Below, one piece after another: positions 50,318-59,628 of a DNA stretch of 64,000 bases. The stretch is taken from positions 1-64,000 of the forward strand of contig JAJZXS010000048.1 in the NCBI GenBank assembly GCA_021806295.1. Direction: 5' to 3'. The notes under the pieces are model-generated. The model ran no database searches and was not told where the DNA came from. It was given only the letters and a program-made list of their open reading frames with translations. How positions within the stretch are numbered: the first letter of the stretch is position 1; each line of letters starts with the position of its first letter. A program made the translations under genes and the position numbers. The DNA comes from Thermoplasmata archaeon (GTDB lineage Archaea > Thermoplasmatota > Thermoplasmata > Thermoplasmatales > Thermoplasmataceae).

Positions 50318-51529
50318 TCAGAGTGACTGCTTTTCTTCCCTTATTGTTTTAGCAAGTCTTTTCACTCCTTCCTTTATATCCTCGTCACTGGAATATGTAA
50401 AATTGAGTCTCATTGTATTAAGTTCAGGTTCGTTGTGATAAAACGCAGACCCCGTAACATATGCAATTTTATTGTTTATTGCACGTTTAAGCATTTTCAG
50501 TGCATCTATGTCCTTGCTTAATTTTACCCACAGAAACATTCCGCCGTCAGGCCTGGACCATGTTGCATCCTCCATTTCGTCATCCAGTGCCTCCAGCATT
50601 ATATCCCTCTTTCTCCTGTAGAGGTCTATAGTTTTTGGAATCTGCCTGTATATTATACCCTTTCTGATATATTCATAGGCGATATACTGAGATAACGAAT
50701 TTGTTGCCAGGTCCATGGCCTGTTTAAGTTTATCAAATTCCTGAAGCACTTCTGGCTGTGAAACTGTAAATCCGGTCCTTAGCCCGGGGGCCATAATCTT
50801 GGAAAATGTACCAAGGTACGATACCATATCATTTTTATCAAGGCTTTTCAGTGTCGGTATTTTCTGGCCGGAATACCTTAAATCTCCATATGGATTATCC
50901 TCTATTATTGGGACATTATACTGCTCTGCAAGCTCAAGAAGGTATTTTCTCCTATCCAGTGTCATGGTATACCCGGCTGGATTCTGGAACGTTGGTATCG
51001 TGTATATGAATCTGGGCTTTATTCCCTTAGATTTGAGATCCTTAAGTCTCTCTTCCAGATTACTGACTATCATTCCCTGATCATCAAGCCCGACAGATAC
51101 CGATTTTATCTGGCTGGCATTGAGTGATGAAAGCATGCCAACATATGTTGGGGCTTCAGTTATGACGTAATCCCCGGGATTTGCAAATATTATAGGCAGT
51201 GCATACAGTGCCTGCTGGGATCCTGTAGTAAGCATGATATTTTCAGGCTTTACATTGATATTCTCATCCCTTTTCAGATATTCAGCCAGCTGTTCTTTAA
51301 GCTCTGAAAGGCCTTCAGTTTCACCGTACTGCAGTGCTGAGGATGCATAGTTTTCCATTATGTCATCCAGTATTGACTTTAACTCTTCTGTAGGGAAACT
51401 CTCCGGATTCGGTAGCCCTCCCCCGAAAGATATCATTCCAGGCACATGTGCATATTTTAAAAGCTCCCTGATTTCAGAAGACTTCAAATTTTTCATGTTG
51501 TCAGAAAATTCATATTTCATAACATCCAA
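50318..51529 (-). CDS. class I/II PLP aminotransferase (2-aminoadipate aminotransferase/MocR-like)
   Basis: MISFGGGLPNPESFP, LQYGETEGLSELKEQLAEYL, PTFQNPAGYTM, EDNPYGDLRYSG, LGTFSKIMAPGLRTGF. Confidence 0.92.
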   Translation of the reverse strand: MDVMKYEFSDNMKNLKSSEIRELLKYAHVPGMISFGGGLPNPESFPTEELKSILDDIMENYASSALQYGETEGLSELKEQLAEYLKRDENINVKPENIMLTTGSQQALYALPIIFANPGDYVITEAPTYVGMLSSLNASQIKSVSVGLDDQGMIVSNLEERLKDLKSKGIKPRFIYTIPTFQNPAGYTMTLDRRKYLLELAEQYNVPIIEDNPYGDLRYSGQKIPTLKSLDKNDMVSYLGTFSKIMAPGLRTGFTVSQPEVLQEFDKLKQAMDLATNSLSQYIAYEYIRKGIIYRQIPKTIDLYRRKRDIMLEALDDEMEDATWSRPDGGMFLWVKLSKDIDALKMLKRAINNKIAYVTGSAFYHNEPELNTMRLNFTYSSDEDIKEGVKRLAKTIREEKQSL

Positions 51530-51793
51530 TGATTATGAAATATTTAAAGTTCATTATTATATAATAAATGCAGGCAGTAGACTGGATCCAGCCCCTAAAT
51601 ACCATCCTAATATAATCAGGATGCCATAACTTATTGTTTAATTTTAGGGATATTTAACCTGAACGCCAGAATCCTCCTGTGTTAGCTGGAAGGTGAAGCG
51701 GCCTTGCACATGATTTATTGTAGAAAACAGACATTCCAATAAATATATGTAGTTAAATAAAAAAATATTTTATAATAGGTATTAATTCAATCC

Positions 51794-52297
51794 ATGATGG
51801 CTCAAAAGCTAATATGGAAGGTTACTGTTACGGGCAGAAAAAATTCAGGGAAAAGCTCTATTGTATCAGAGGCAGTATACAGTACAGCAACCCCAATAAA
51901 TAGCAAGGGCTTTGTAAGGAAAAAGGTAAATATTGATTTTATGTCCAGTGAATATGACATAGATCTTTTATTTCTTGAAATGCCTTACGAGACACTTAAT
52001 GAAAAATTTCTTTCAAAATCCACTTTTGTCCTCCTGGTTGTTGATATAACCGATATGGAAAGTCTTCAGGACGCCAGAGAATTTCTCAGCGAATACAGCG
52101 ATGAAATGGAAATATTTATCATAGCAACAAAAGCGGATATGAGATACGCATCCCAGTTCTGGGAACCGGAAATTTCTAAACTAGCAGATGAATACGGAGT
52201 GGTGTATTTTATTTACAGCAACAGGGATGATTTTTCAGGTATTCTAAAGGAAATTATTGGATACGCCCTGACAAAAATTTATAATCCGGGTAAATAA
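51794..52297 (+). CDS. Ras-like small GTPase-fold protein
   Basis: P-loop GRKNSGKSSI, VLLVVDITDMESLQDAREFL, G4 ATKAD; no canonical DxxG. Confidence 0.7.
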   Translation: MMAQKLIWKVTVTGRKNSGKSSIVSEAVYSTATPINSKGFVRKKVNIDFMSSEYDIDLLFLEMPYETLNEKFLSKSTFVLLVVDITDMESLQDAREFLSEYSDEMEIFIIATKADMRYASQFWEPEISKLADEYGVVYFIYSNRDDFSGILKEIIGYALTKIYNPGK

Positions 52298-52306
52298 TAC
52301 AATGCA

Positions 52307-53173
52307 ATGGACATAATATGTAATAGCATCCATTTTCAGTTTTCAGGCATGGATGCGTCACAGATATTAAACAGATATCACACCGGAAAAATAGCTGGAG
52401 ATACAATGTTTCTAGAACCCTGTGAATCCATATATCTATGCATGAAAGGCAAGATCGCGCCTGTTGAAAACATGAGCATGTCAGAGGTCATCTCCAGTGT
52501 ATTTCATGATGACCTTTATATTTACTATGTATATTCTGTACTGAAATCCAAGGGATTCATAGTTAAAAGGGATGGTAACAAGTTTTATTACAGAAGGGTC
52601 GGAGAAAATTTCGGAATTCCAGTCATACTGATCAAGGAGGGGGATGTGATTGATTTCTCCACATTATACGTTGATTCCCCTGCAATATTCATTACAGTTG
52701 ATGAGGAAAAAAGCATAACATACTTCAGGGCAACCCCGGTTGATCCTTCAGGCAATATAAGATCACATGTGGTAAAGGGCGGTGCTGGAAAATTAAATAA
52801 TGTTTACTATACTGTAAATCAGGAGCCAGCATGGTTCGGGCAGGATTTCATGGGTGCCAGGATATTGAATAAATTTGAATCTGCATATATCCTGGATGAA
52901 ATACATTCAGATGAGGATCTGCTTTACAGGGACCTGGTGGACAGGAATTTCATAGTGAAAAGCGGTTTCAAATACGGACAGAATTTCAGGATTTATTCAG
53001 ATTCCATGAACGACCATGCGGAATTTCTTGTAAGCCTCATGAAATGCGACGAATGGTATAAAATAAGCAGGGCAATAAGGCTTTCAGTTAGTGTGAGAAA
53101 GAAAACGCTTCTTGCAGGCTTTATTGAAAATAAATTAAAATACCTCTACATGGAGAGGCTGAGGGATATTTAA
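52307..53173 (+). CDS. endA: tRNA-splicing (intron) endonuclease
   Basis: Duplicated-domain 288 aa; KSGFKYGQNFRIYSDSMNDHAEFLV and SRAIRLSVSVRKKTLLAGF (Y/H/K). Confidence 0.88.
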   Translation: MDIICNSIHFQFSGMDASQILNRYHTGKIAGDTMFLEPCESIYLCMKGKIAPVENMSMSEVISSVFHDDLYIYYVYSVLKSKGFIVKRDGNKFYYRRVGENFGIPVILIKEGDVIDFSTLYVDSPAIFITVDEEKSITYFRATPVDPSGNIRSHVVKGGAGKLNNVYYTVNQEPAWFGQDFMGARILNKFESAYILDEIHSDEDLLYRDLVDRNFIVKSGFKYGQNFRIYSDSMNDHAEFLVSLMKCDEWYKISRAIRLSVSVRKKTLLAGFIENKLKYLYMERLRDI

Positions 53174-53772
53174 ATCTGTACTTCAAAATCATCTATTTTT
53201 GATTTCATCTCGTCATAGGATTTTATGTCTCCCCTGTTCTTTAGAATTTCCCTGGAAAGCAGCCAGTAAATGACTGCAAGGGACATCCTCCCCTTGTTAT
53301 TGGTTGGAATTATCAAATCTACAAAATCGGTTTTGTTGTTGGCATCACACAGGGCAATTATGGGTATTCCTATCCTTATTGCCTCCTTCATAGCCTGTGT
53401 ATCAGCCAGTGGATCTGTTATCAGAATAACCTTCGCATCATAGTATGTTTTAAGATTCGGGTTTGTAAGTGTACCCGGAATAAACCTGCCTATTATAGAA
53501 CTTGAACCAACTATTTCAGAAAACTTCGCGACAGGTTTAAATGCATACTGCCTCTGCGCAACTACCAGTATCTGGTCTGGTCTGAATCTCGATAGCATTT
53601 TACCTGCCTCTATGAGTGCATGGTTAGTCTTTTTTATATCGAGTATGTATAAACCATCGTTTCTGATTTTGAATATGTAATCATCCATATCCTTTGATTT
53701 TACCTGTGTTCCTATATGGACACCGGATTTCTGATATTCTTCCTCCGGTATTAGTAACTGCTCTTCCATCAT
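53170..53772 (-). CDS. rps2: ribosomal protein uS2
   Basis: YQKSGVHIGTQVKSKDM, RFIPGTLTNPNLKTY, VILITDPLADTQAMKEAIRIGIPIIALCDANN. Confidence 0.97.
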   Translation of the reverse strand: MMEEQLLIPEEEYQKSGVHIGTQVKSKDMDDYIFKIRNDGLYILDIKKTNHALIEAGKMLSRFRPDQILVVAQRQYAFKPVAKFSEIVGSSSIIGRFIPGTLTNPNLKTYYDAKVILITDPLADTQAMKEAIRIGIPIIALCDANNKTDFVDLIIPTNNKGRMSLAVIYWLLSREILKNRGDIKSYDEMKSKIDDFEVQI

Positions 53773-53811
53773 AATTATTACCTTTTTATTGAATTATAAA
53801 TTATTATATAA

Positions 53812-54732
53812 TTATTCCCATTCTATAGTTGCAGGGGGTTTATCCGTTATATCGTATACAACCCTGTTTATTTCCGGGATTTCATCAGTAATGCTTACAG
53901 ATATGTCAGATAGGAGTTCCCAGTCCGGCCTGGAAAATGTGCCTGTCATTCCATCCAGCGTATCGATCATTCTTATGGCCACCGTCTCCCCGTAAGTTCT
54001 CTGGTCACCGTGCACACCTGTTGATTTTACAGATAAGAGTACACAGAAATACTGCCATGGCCTTTCTCCATTATACCTCTCATTTACTGACCTTTCAAGT
54101 ATGTCTGTCGCCCTTTTTAATATATCAAGCCTGTACTCTGTTACCTCTCCTATAATTCTAATAGCAAGCCCCGGTCCAGGAAATGGCATAACCTCGGGTA
54201 ATCCGAAGTATCTAGAAATTTCTCTGACCTCATCCTTATAAAGGTCCCGCAGGGGCTCAATGAGTTTGAATCCCAGATTCTCAGGAAGCCCACCCACATT
54301 ATGGTGGCTCTTTATGGTATCCCTGGATTGGCCACCGCTCTCTATCCAGTCAGGGGCTATGGTTCCCTGGAGTAGATACGTTGCCCCGTAGGAAACAGCC
54401 TCCTGATGAAAAACATCAATGAATGTTTTTCCTATAATCTTCCTTTTTGTTTCCGGGTCTGTTACACCCTTCAGATTCTCCAGAAAAATTTTCTTTGCAT
54501 CAATCAATTTATACGGTATCCTGAATTTTTCAAAGAGGGATTTGACCCTTTCTACCTCATTCAACCTCAGAAGCCCGGTGTCAACAAAAACAATCTCTAT
54601 GTTTTTAATAGGGGCTGCTATCATCGAAAGTAATGTGCTGTCCTGCCCACCTGAACATGCAAGAATGCCCTTTCCATGAAGGTTTGATATAATCATCTCC
54701 CTGCTCTCAGCCACAAATTTTTCAGCGTCCAT
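53812..54732 (-). CDS. guaAB: GMP synthase subunit B (ATP pyrophosphatase)
   Basis: [71 protein letters not shown]-terminal PPATIEWE. Confidence 0.96.
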   Translation of the reverse strand: MDAEKFVAESREMIISNLHGKGILACSGGQDSTLLSMIAAPIKNIEIVFVDTGLLRLNEVERVKSLFEKFRIPYKLIDAKKIFLENLKGVTDPETKRKIIGKTFIDVFHQEAVSYGATYLLQGTIAPDWIESGGQSRDTIKSHHNVGGLPENLGFKLIEPLRDLYKDEVREISRYFGLPEVMPFPGPGLAIRIIGEVTEYRLDILKRATDILERSVNERYNGERPWQYFCVLLSVKSTGVHGDQRTYGETVAIRMIDTLDGMTGTFSRPDWELLSDISVSITDEIPEINRVVYDITDKPPATIEWE

Positions 54733-54819
54733 ATCACGTAATAAAATTATATTATTAATCCTTATACATATCAATGGAAAATAGTATGTTTTATATCTGT
54801 ATACATTATCTTAATACAG

Positions 54820-55857
54820 ATGAATATAATAAAACGTATTATCATAAAATTAGGCCGGTTTTTCAGTTCAAACGTGTTCAAAACCGTTTTAATTCTAATG
54901 ACAATAGTTTTAATTGGCTCATATCTGGAATATATCTCACAGGTAAATATACTGGGTAGCCAGATAAAGAGCCCTGAACTGGCAATATGGTTCGTTTTTC
55001 AAACTGTTACCACCGTTGGATACGGTGATGTTGTTCCGGTTAATCTTACAGGAAGAATAATTGCCATTATAATCATGCTTGCCGGCATAGGAACTGTGAG
55101 TACACTTACAGCATCTACTGCTGCATATATGACCAATGTTAAATTGAAACATAGGATAAGGAGGATTAAAATGAAAAATCATACAGTAATATGTAATTAT
55201 AATGATTATTCAAGTAATATAATATCAAATTACCTGAATAGAAAATTGAAAATAGACTCGCTGGTCTTGATTGCAAACGTGAAGGAAAACCCTGTAAAAT
55301 CTGATTATGTCTTTTTTACCCCGGGCGATCCCACGGATGAAAAAACACTGGAGGCTGCAAATGCGGCGGAGGCGAAACGCTTTATTGTTACCGGGGATTT
55401 CAGCTCTGATATACCACCCAATCTTATAGACGCAAAGACCATACTGAATATTTTTCAAATAAGAAAATTAAACAAATCTGCAGAAATTATCGCACAGGTA
55501 GCAAAATCCGAGAATGTCCCAAACGCAAAGAATGCCGGTGCAGACGAGGTTATAACGTTAAACGAATTGAGCGCTCTGGTAATATCAAAATCAATAATGA
55601 ACCCCAAGCTCCCTGATTTTGTCCTGAAATTGCTATCCTCTGGCAATGGGCCAAAAATTTATTCAGTAAAAATACCTGAGAAATATATCGGTCATAAAAT
55701 CATTGATTTCCTTAAAACATTCAATAAAATAATTATATTATCTGTACTGAAAGATGACACTTATATATTCCCGGTCGGAAGCGAATACGAATTCGGGGAA
55801 AATGATGTAATTTATTTTGTATCAGAAGAAAGTGAAATTAAAGGTTTGTTAAAATAA
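54820..55857 (+). CDS. potassium channel with RCK/TrkA-N domain (paralog 2)
   Basis: TVTTVGYGDVVPVNLTGR filter; HTVICNYNDYSSNIISNYL; TrkA-C-like C-terminus. Confidence 0.92.
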   Translation: MNIIKRIIIKLGRFFSSNVFKTVLILMTIVLIGSYLEYISQVNILGSQIKSPELAIWFVFQTVTTVGYGDVVPVNLTGRIIAIIIMLAGIGTVSTLTASTAAYMTNVKLKHRIRRIKMKNHTVICNYNDYSSNIISNYLNRKLKIDSLVLIANVKENPVKSDYVFFTPGDPTDEKTLEAANAAEAKRFIVTGDFSSDIPPNLIDAKTILNIFQIRKLNKSAEIIAQVAKSENVPNAKNAGADEVITLNELSALVISKSIMNPKLPDFVLKLLSSGNGPKIYSVKIPEKYIGHKIIDFLKTFNKIIILSVLKDDTYIFPVGSEYEFGENDVIYFVSEESEIKGLLK

Positions 55858-55863
55858 TTTTAT

Positions 55864-56169
55864 TTATGTTTTCATTATTGCCCCGAGAAATATCAGGAGG
55901 CCTATTACCACACCTATAATGGCGGCAATTATGTAAAATACAGTAGGCTCAAGAACTCTCGTTATGAAGCTGACGCCGAATACATCATGTGAACCCAGTA
56001 TTACAAATATTCCTACTAACAAACCTACAACCAACAAGCTGGCTCCAACTATCCTGCTTTTGTTGCTTCCAAAATATGCGGTTAAAATTCCGAATATTAT
56101 GAGGGACAGGGCAAGCAAAGCAAGTAAGACCAGAAAAAATACATCCCAATTCCAAGAAAAACCTGTCAT
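55864..56169 (-). CDS. uncharacterised membrane protein, three predicted TMs
   Basis: 101-aa hydrophobic ORF. Confidence 0.65.
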   Translation of the reverse strand: MTGFSWNWDVFFLVLLALLALSLIIFGILTAYFGSNKSRIVGASLLVVGLLVGIFVILGSHDVFGVSFITRVLEPTVFYIIAAIIGVVIGLLIFLGAIMKT

Positions 56170-56177
56170 ATCATCAC

Positions 56178-56411
56178 CTATAATTTAATCTCCGCAAGTG
56201 TTTTTGTTTCAACAACGCCATTGATGCTTCTTATATCCTGGATAACGAGTTTCCCTATCTCGGTCATTTCATCCGTGTCCATTTTGAGTATAAGATCATA
56301 TTCGCCAAGTAGCGGATGCACCTCTGTTACATATTTTAATTTAGACACCTTATCATATATTTCATGTTCCTTACCTGGTAAAACTCTTATAAGGACAAAA
56401 GCAACTGACAT
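56178..56411 (-). CDS. stand-alone Lrp/AsnC ligand-binding (RAM) domain protein
   Basis: AFVLIRVLPGKEHEIYDKVSKLKYVTEVHPLLGEYDLILKM; no HTH. Confidence 0.9.
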   Translation of the reverse strand: MSVAFVLIRVLPGKEHEIYDKVSKLKYVTEVHPLLGEYDLILKMDTDEMTEIGKLVIQDIRSINGVVETKTLAEIKL

Positions 56412-56491
56412 TTATGGATAAGGTATTATTTCAATATAAATTTTGTTGTCATGCGTTTTATAAAATTAATGGAAATATCATTCAAATGATA

Positions 56492-57781
56492 TTAGGAAGT
56501 TCTATTTCTAAGGTGCAGCAGAAAGTCATCATACCCAACAGTGGATTGCTCCGAAGTCTCCATATTCTTTACCGTAACTGTATTCTCTTCAACCTCCCTG
56601 TCGCCTATTATTATGGCATAATTACAGCCTGAGGCACTTTTTATCTGCGATGATATCTTTCTATGTGTCATGTCCACCAGTGCTATTTTATTGAGGCTTC
56701 TGATTCTGCTTGCTATCTTAATTATGTACTCATCATCTGAACCTGAAAGGTTGCATATGTAATAGGATTCCTTTAAATTACGTTTGACCCACAGGTCCTG
56801 CCGTTTTAAAAGCAGTTCAATTACCGCATCACCAATGGCGAATCCCACAGCCGGTATTTCCTCATCTGTAAATAGTTTTGACAGACCGTTATACCTTCCC
56901 CCTCCGAGAATAGCCCTCAACTCCCCCTTTACGTCAAAAGCCTCAAAAACAATACCTGTATAATATGAAAGCCCCCTTACTATAGAGAAATCAAAATTTA
57001 TCGTGCTTTCTGTGTAAAGGCCTATCAGTTCAAAGGTTTTCTTAATCCTATCAATCCTGGGTTTTATCTCATCATAATTCTTGACAATCTTCTTTACCTT
57101 TTTTTCAAGTCCACCTGTATCTGTTTTCTCAGACAGAAGTGATAAAATCTTCTTAACCACATCCTCCCCGGCGCCTATCCCGTTAAGCAGTGATGAAAAA
57201 CTGGCTCTGTCCAGCTTCTTATACTTATCAATAATTGAAAAGGCTTCAGGTATATTTCCTATTCCCAGGTCATCCAGAATATATTCCATAAGAAATCTGT
57301 CATTTATGTTGATCTCATAAACTCCTGAGAGACCCAGATAATCCAGTATGCTGGACGCAAGCCCTACAATTTCGGCATCAGTTTCTTCAGAATCTATGCC
57401 AAACATGTCTGCATTGAATTGATAATGTTCCCTGAATCTTCCCTCCTGCGGTTCCTCATACCTCCACACTTTTGGAAATGAATACCATCTTATAGGTCTT
57501 GGCAGGTCTTTTCTTGCAGTCAGAAGCCTGACAGTAGACGGGGTAGCCTCAGGTATCATGGTGACTTCCCTGCCGCCCTTATCAACAAAAGAAAATGTTT
57601 GATTTACAAGTTCTGTTCCGGATTTCAGCCTGTAAAGATCCAGCGGCTCCAGGCTCGGGAAATCTATCCGCTTATATCCAAAGTTTTCAGCGGTGTCAGT
57701 AATTTTTTTGAAAAAATATTCCCTGATCTCCATATCCTCCGGATAATGATCACGAAATCCCTTTATTTTTTCAATTTTCAT
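56492..57781 (-). CDS. hisS: histidyl-tRNA synthetase
   Basis: KGFRDHYPEDM, RYEEPQEGRFREHYQFNADMFG, GLSYYTGIVFEAF, GGGRYNGL. Confidence 0.97.
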   Translation of the reverse strand: MKIEKIKGFRDHYPEDMEIREYFFKKITDTAENFGYKRIDFPSLEPLDLYRLKSGTELVNQTFSFVDKGGREVTMIPEATPSTVRLLTARKDLPRPIRWYSFPKVWRYEEPQEGRFREHYQFNADMFGIDSEETDAEIVGLASSILDYLGLSGVYEININDRFLMEYILDDLGIGNIPEAFSIIDKYKKLDRASFSSLLNGIGAGEDVVKKILSLLSEKTDTGGLEKKVKKIVKNYDEIKPRIDRIKKTFELIGLYTESTINFDFSIVRGLSYYTGIVFEAFDVKGELRAILGGGRYNGLSKLFTDEEIPAVGFAIGDAVIELLLKRQDLWVKRNLKESYYICNLSGSDDEYIIKIASRIRSLNKIALVDMTHRKISSQIKSASGCNYAIIIGDREVEENTVTVKNMETSEQSTVGYDDFLLHLRNRTS

Positions 57782-57975
57782 ATTTCCCCTTTGTACTCTT
57801 CACCTTCATATATTACAGATTCTATTTTTTTCATGGTTTCTTCATCTATATCATTTGTTGCATGTGCATAGTGGAAATGAATTCTTATTCTTGGAAATAT
57901 ATCCTCCCTCTTCTCTGCATGGTTTTCAAATGAGCAATTCCATCCTAAATCTTTACACTTAAAGTAATAGGTCAT
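57778..57975 (-). CDS. DUF1059-family small protein
   Basis: MTYYFKCKDLGWNCSFENHAEKREDIFPRIRIHFHYAH. Confidence 0.8.
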   Translation of the reverse strand: MTYYFKCKDLGWNCSFENHAEKREDIFPRIRIHFHYAHATNDIDEETMKKIESVIYEGEEYKGEI

Positions 57976-58033
57976 AGTACCATATTAATTTTTAATATAA
58001 AAACAATTATTATTTAATAAGTTATCTCCTTTT

Positions 58034-58990
58034 ATGCATGGAAAAAATATTTTGATAACCGGTGGTGCAGGTTTTATCGGTTCAAACATGGTAGAAAAAT
58101 TACTGCCGGATAATATGGTTACCGTAATAGACAACCTTAACAATCATGTGGGTGAAAGATTTATAAGAGCCTTCAAGGGAAATAAAAACCTGGAGTTTAT
58201 CAACGCTGATCTATTATCATTTGATTTCAATAAATTGAAAAATATAGACGTGGTCATCCATTTCGCAGCCAATTCTGATGTCCGGTATGGATCAGAAGAC
58301 CCGGTAAAAGATTTTGAAAACAATGTTGTGGTTACCGAAAATATACTGGAATACATGAGAAAGAACGATGTAAAACAGATCCTTTTTGCCTCTTCCTCAA
58401 CTGTATACGGTGAAGCCTCAGTTATGCCAACACCTGAAAATTATGGTCCTTATATGCCCATATCATCCTACGGTGCATCCAAAATGTCCAACGAAGGTTT
58501 CATTACAGCATATTCTCATTATTATGGTATGAGGGGTACAATTTTCCGTTTTGCAAATATAGTTGGAAAAAATTCCACGCATGGTGTTATATATGATTTT
58601 ATAAACAAGCTTATGAAAAATCCCGGTGAGCTGGAAATACTTGGAGATGGAACACAGAGGAAATCCTATATGCACGTTACCGATTGCGTTGATTCTATGA
58701 TATACGTTCATGAAAAGTTTGACAAAACTGATATAATAAATCTGGGCAACAGGGATACAACATCTGTTAAAACCATTGCAGATTACGTGGTCAAGAGAAT
58801 GGGATTGAAGAATGTCAAATATAACTACACAGGAGGCGTTGGAGGAAGAGGATGGAAGGGAGATATAAAGATAACGCACCTTGCCATAGACAAACTTCTT
58901 GCCACAGGCTGGAAGAGCAGGTACACAAGTGATGAATCCGTGGATACAGCTGTACAGGAAACAATAAGGCAGTTGAAAAACACTGATTAA
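58034..58990 (+). CDS. NAD-dependent epimerase/dehydratase (UDP-glucose 4-epimerase-like)
   Basis: ILITGGAGFIGSNMVEKL, YGASK motif SSYGASKMSNEGF, FRFANIVG. Confidence 0.95.
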   Translation: MHGKNILITGGAGFIGSNMVEKLLPDNMVTVIDNLNNHVGERFIRAFKGNKNLEFINADLLSFDFNKLKNIDVVIHFAANSDVRYGSEDPVKDFENNVVVTENILEYMRKNDVKQILFASSSTVYGEASVMPTPENYGPYMPISSYGASKMSNEGFITAYSHYYGMRGTIFRFANIVGKNSTHGVIYDFINKLMKNPGELEILGDGTQRKSYMHVTDCVDSMIYVHEKFDKTDIINLGNRDTTSVKTIADYVVKRMGLKNVKYNYTGGVGGRGWKGDIKITHLAIDKLLATGWKSRYTSDESVDTAVQETIRQLKNTD

Positions 58991-59077
58991 AGTTTCAGCT
59001 GTGCATGTCAGAAACCATTACCTCAAAATGCAGTACATATAGATTTATTTATAAACAGTAAAGGGATTATTTGAACA

Positions 59078-59596
59078 ATGAAACATGTGCACAGCAATAG
59101 GGAAATCCGCATAAGAAACAGTATAATTCCTGCAATTTTTATCGGTATAACCCTGTCAATCACAATATTTTCACTTTCCCTTATACACATATTTGTTATT
59201 CCCATAGCAAAATTTATAGTTTTTTCGTCCTTTGCTTCCAGCTCATTTCTGCTATTTATGGAGCCACACCAGGAATCCTCCAGGATCAGTAAATTTGTCA
59301 AAAGCTATCTAATTTCTGGTATCTGTGGAATTATAGGATTCTTTGTTTCCTTGCATATAGGATTATATCCAACACTGGCACTGGTTGAGACTACCGTTGC
59401 CCTTCTACTTGTTGCCTTTCAGGCAATGCATCCACCTGCAATGGGCATAGCAGTGGTTTTTATACTGGAACGTGCAAATGTGTTCGCACTGCTTTTTCTA
59501 TTTATCGGAATGCTCCTTATAATTATATTTGACCGGTTTCTGAATAAGTTTGTTTATATTATAGAGGATGAGTTTAAGATAGATCCACAAAAATAA
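59078..59596 (+). CDS. HPP-family integral membrane protein
   Basis: FQAMHPPAMGIAVVFIL, multiple TMs. Confidence 0.8.
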   Translation: MKHVHSNREIRIRNSIIPAIFIGITLSITIFSLSLIHIFVIPIAKFIVFSSFASSSFLLFMEPHQESSRISKFVKSYLISGICGIIGFFVSLHIGLYPTLALVETTVALLLVAFQAMHPPAMGIAVVFILERANVFALLFLFIGMLLIIIFDRFLNKFVYIIEDEFKIDPQK

Positions 59597-59628
59597 AGGC
59601 TTAAATTTCAGTTTAAACTATCCTTCTG

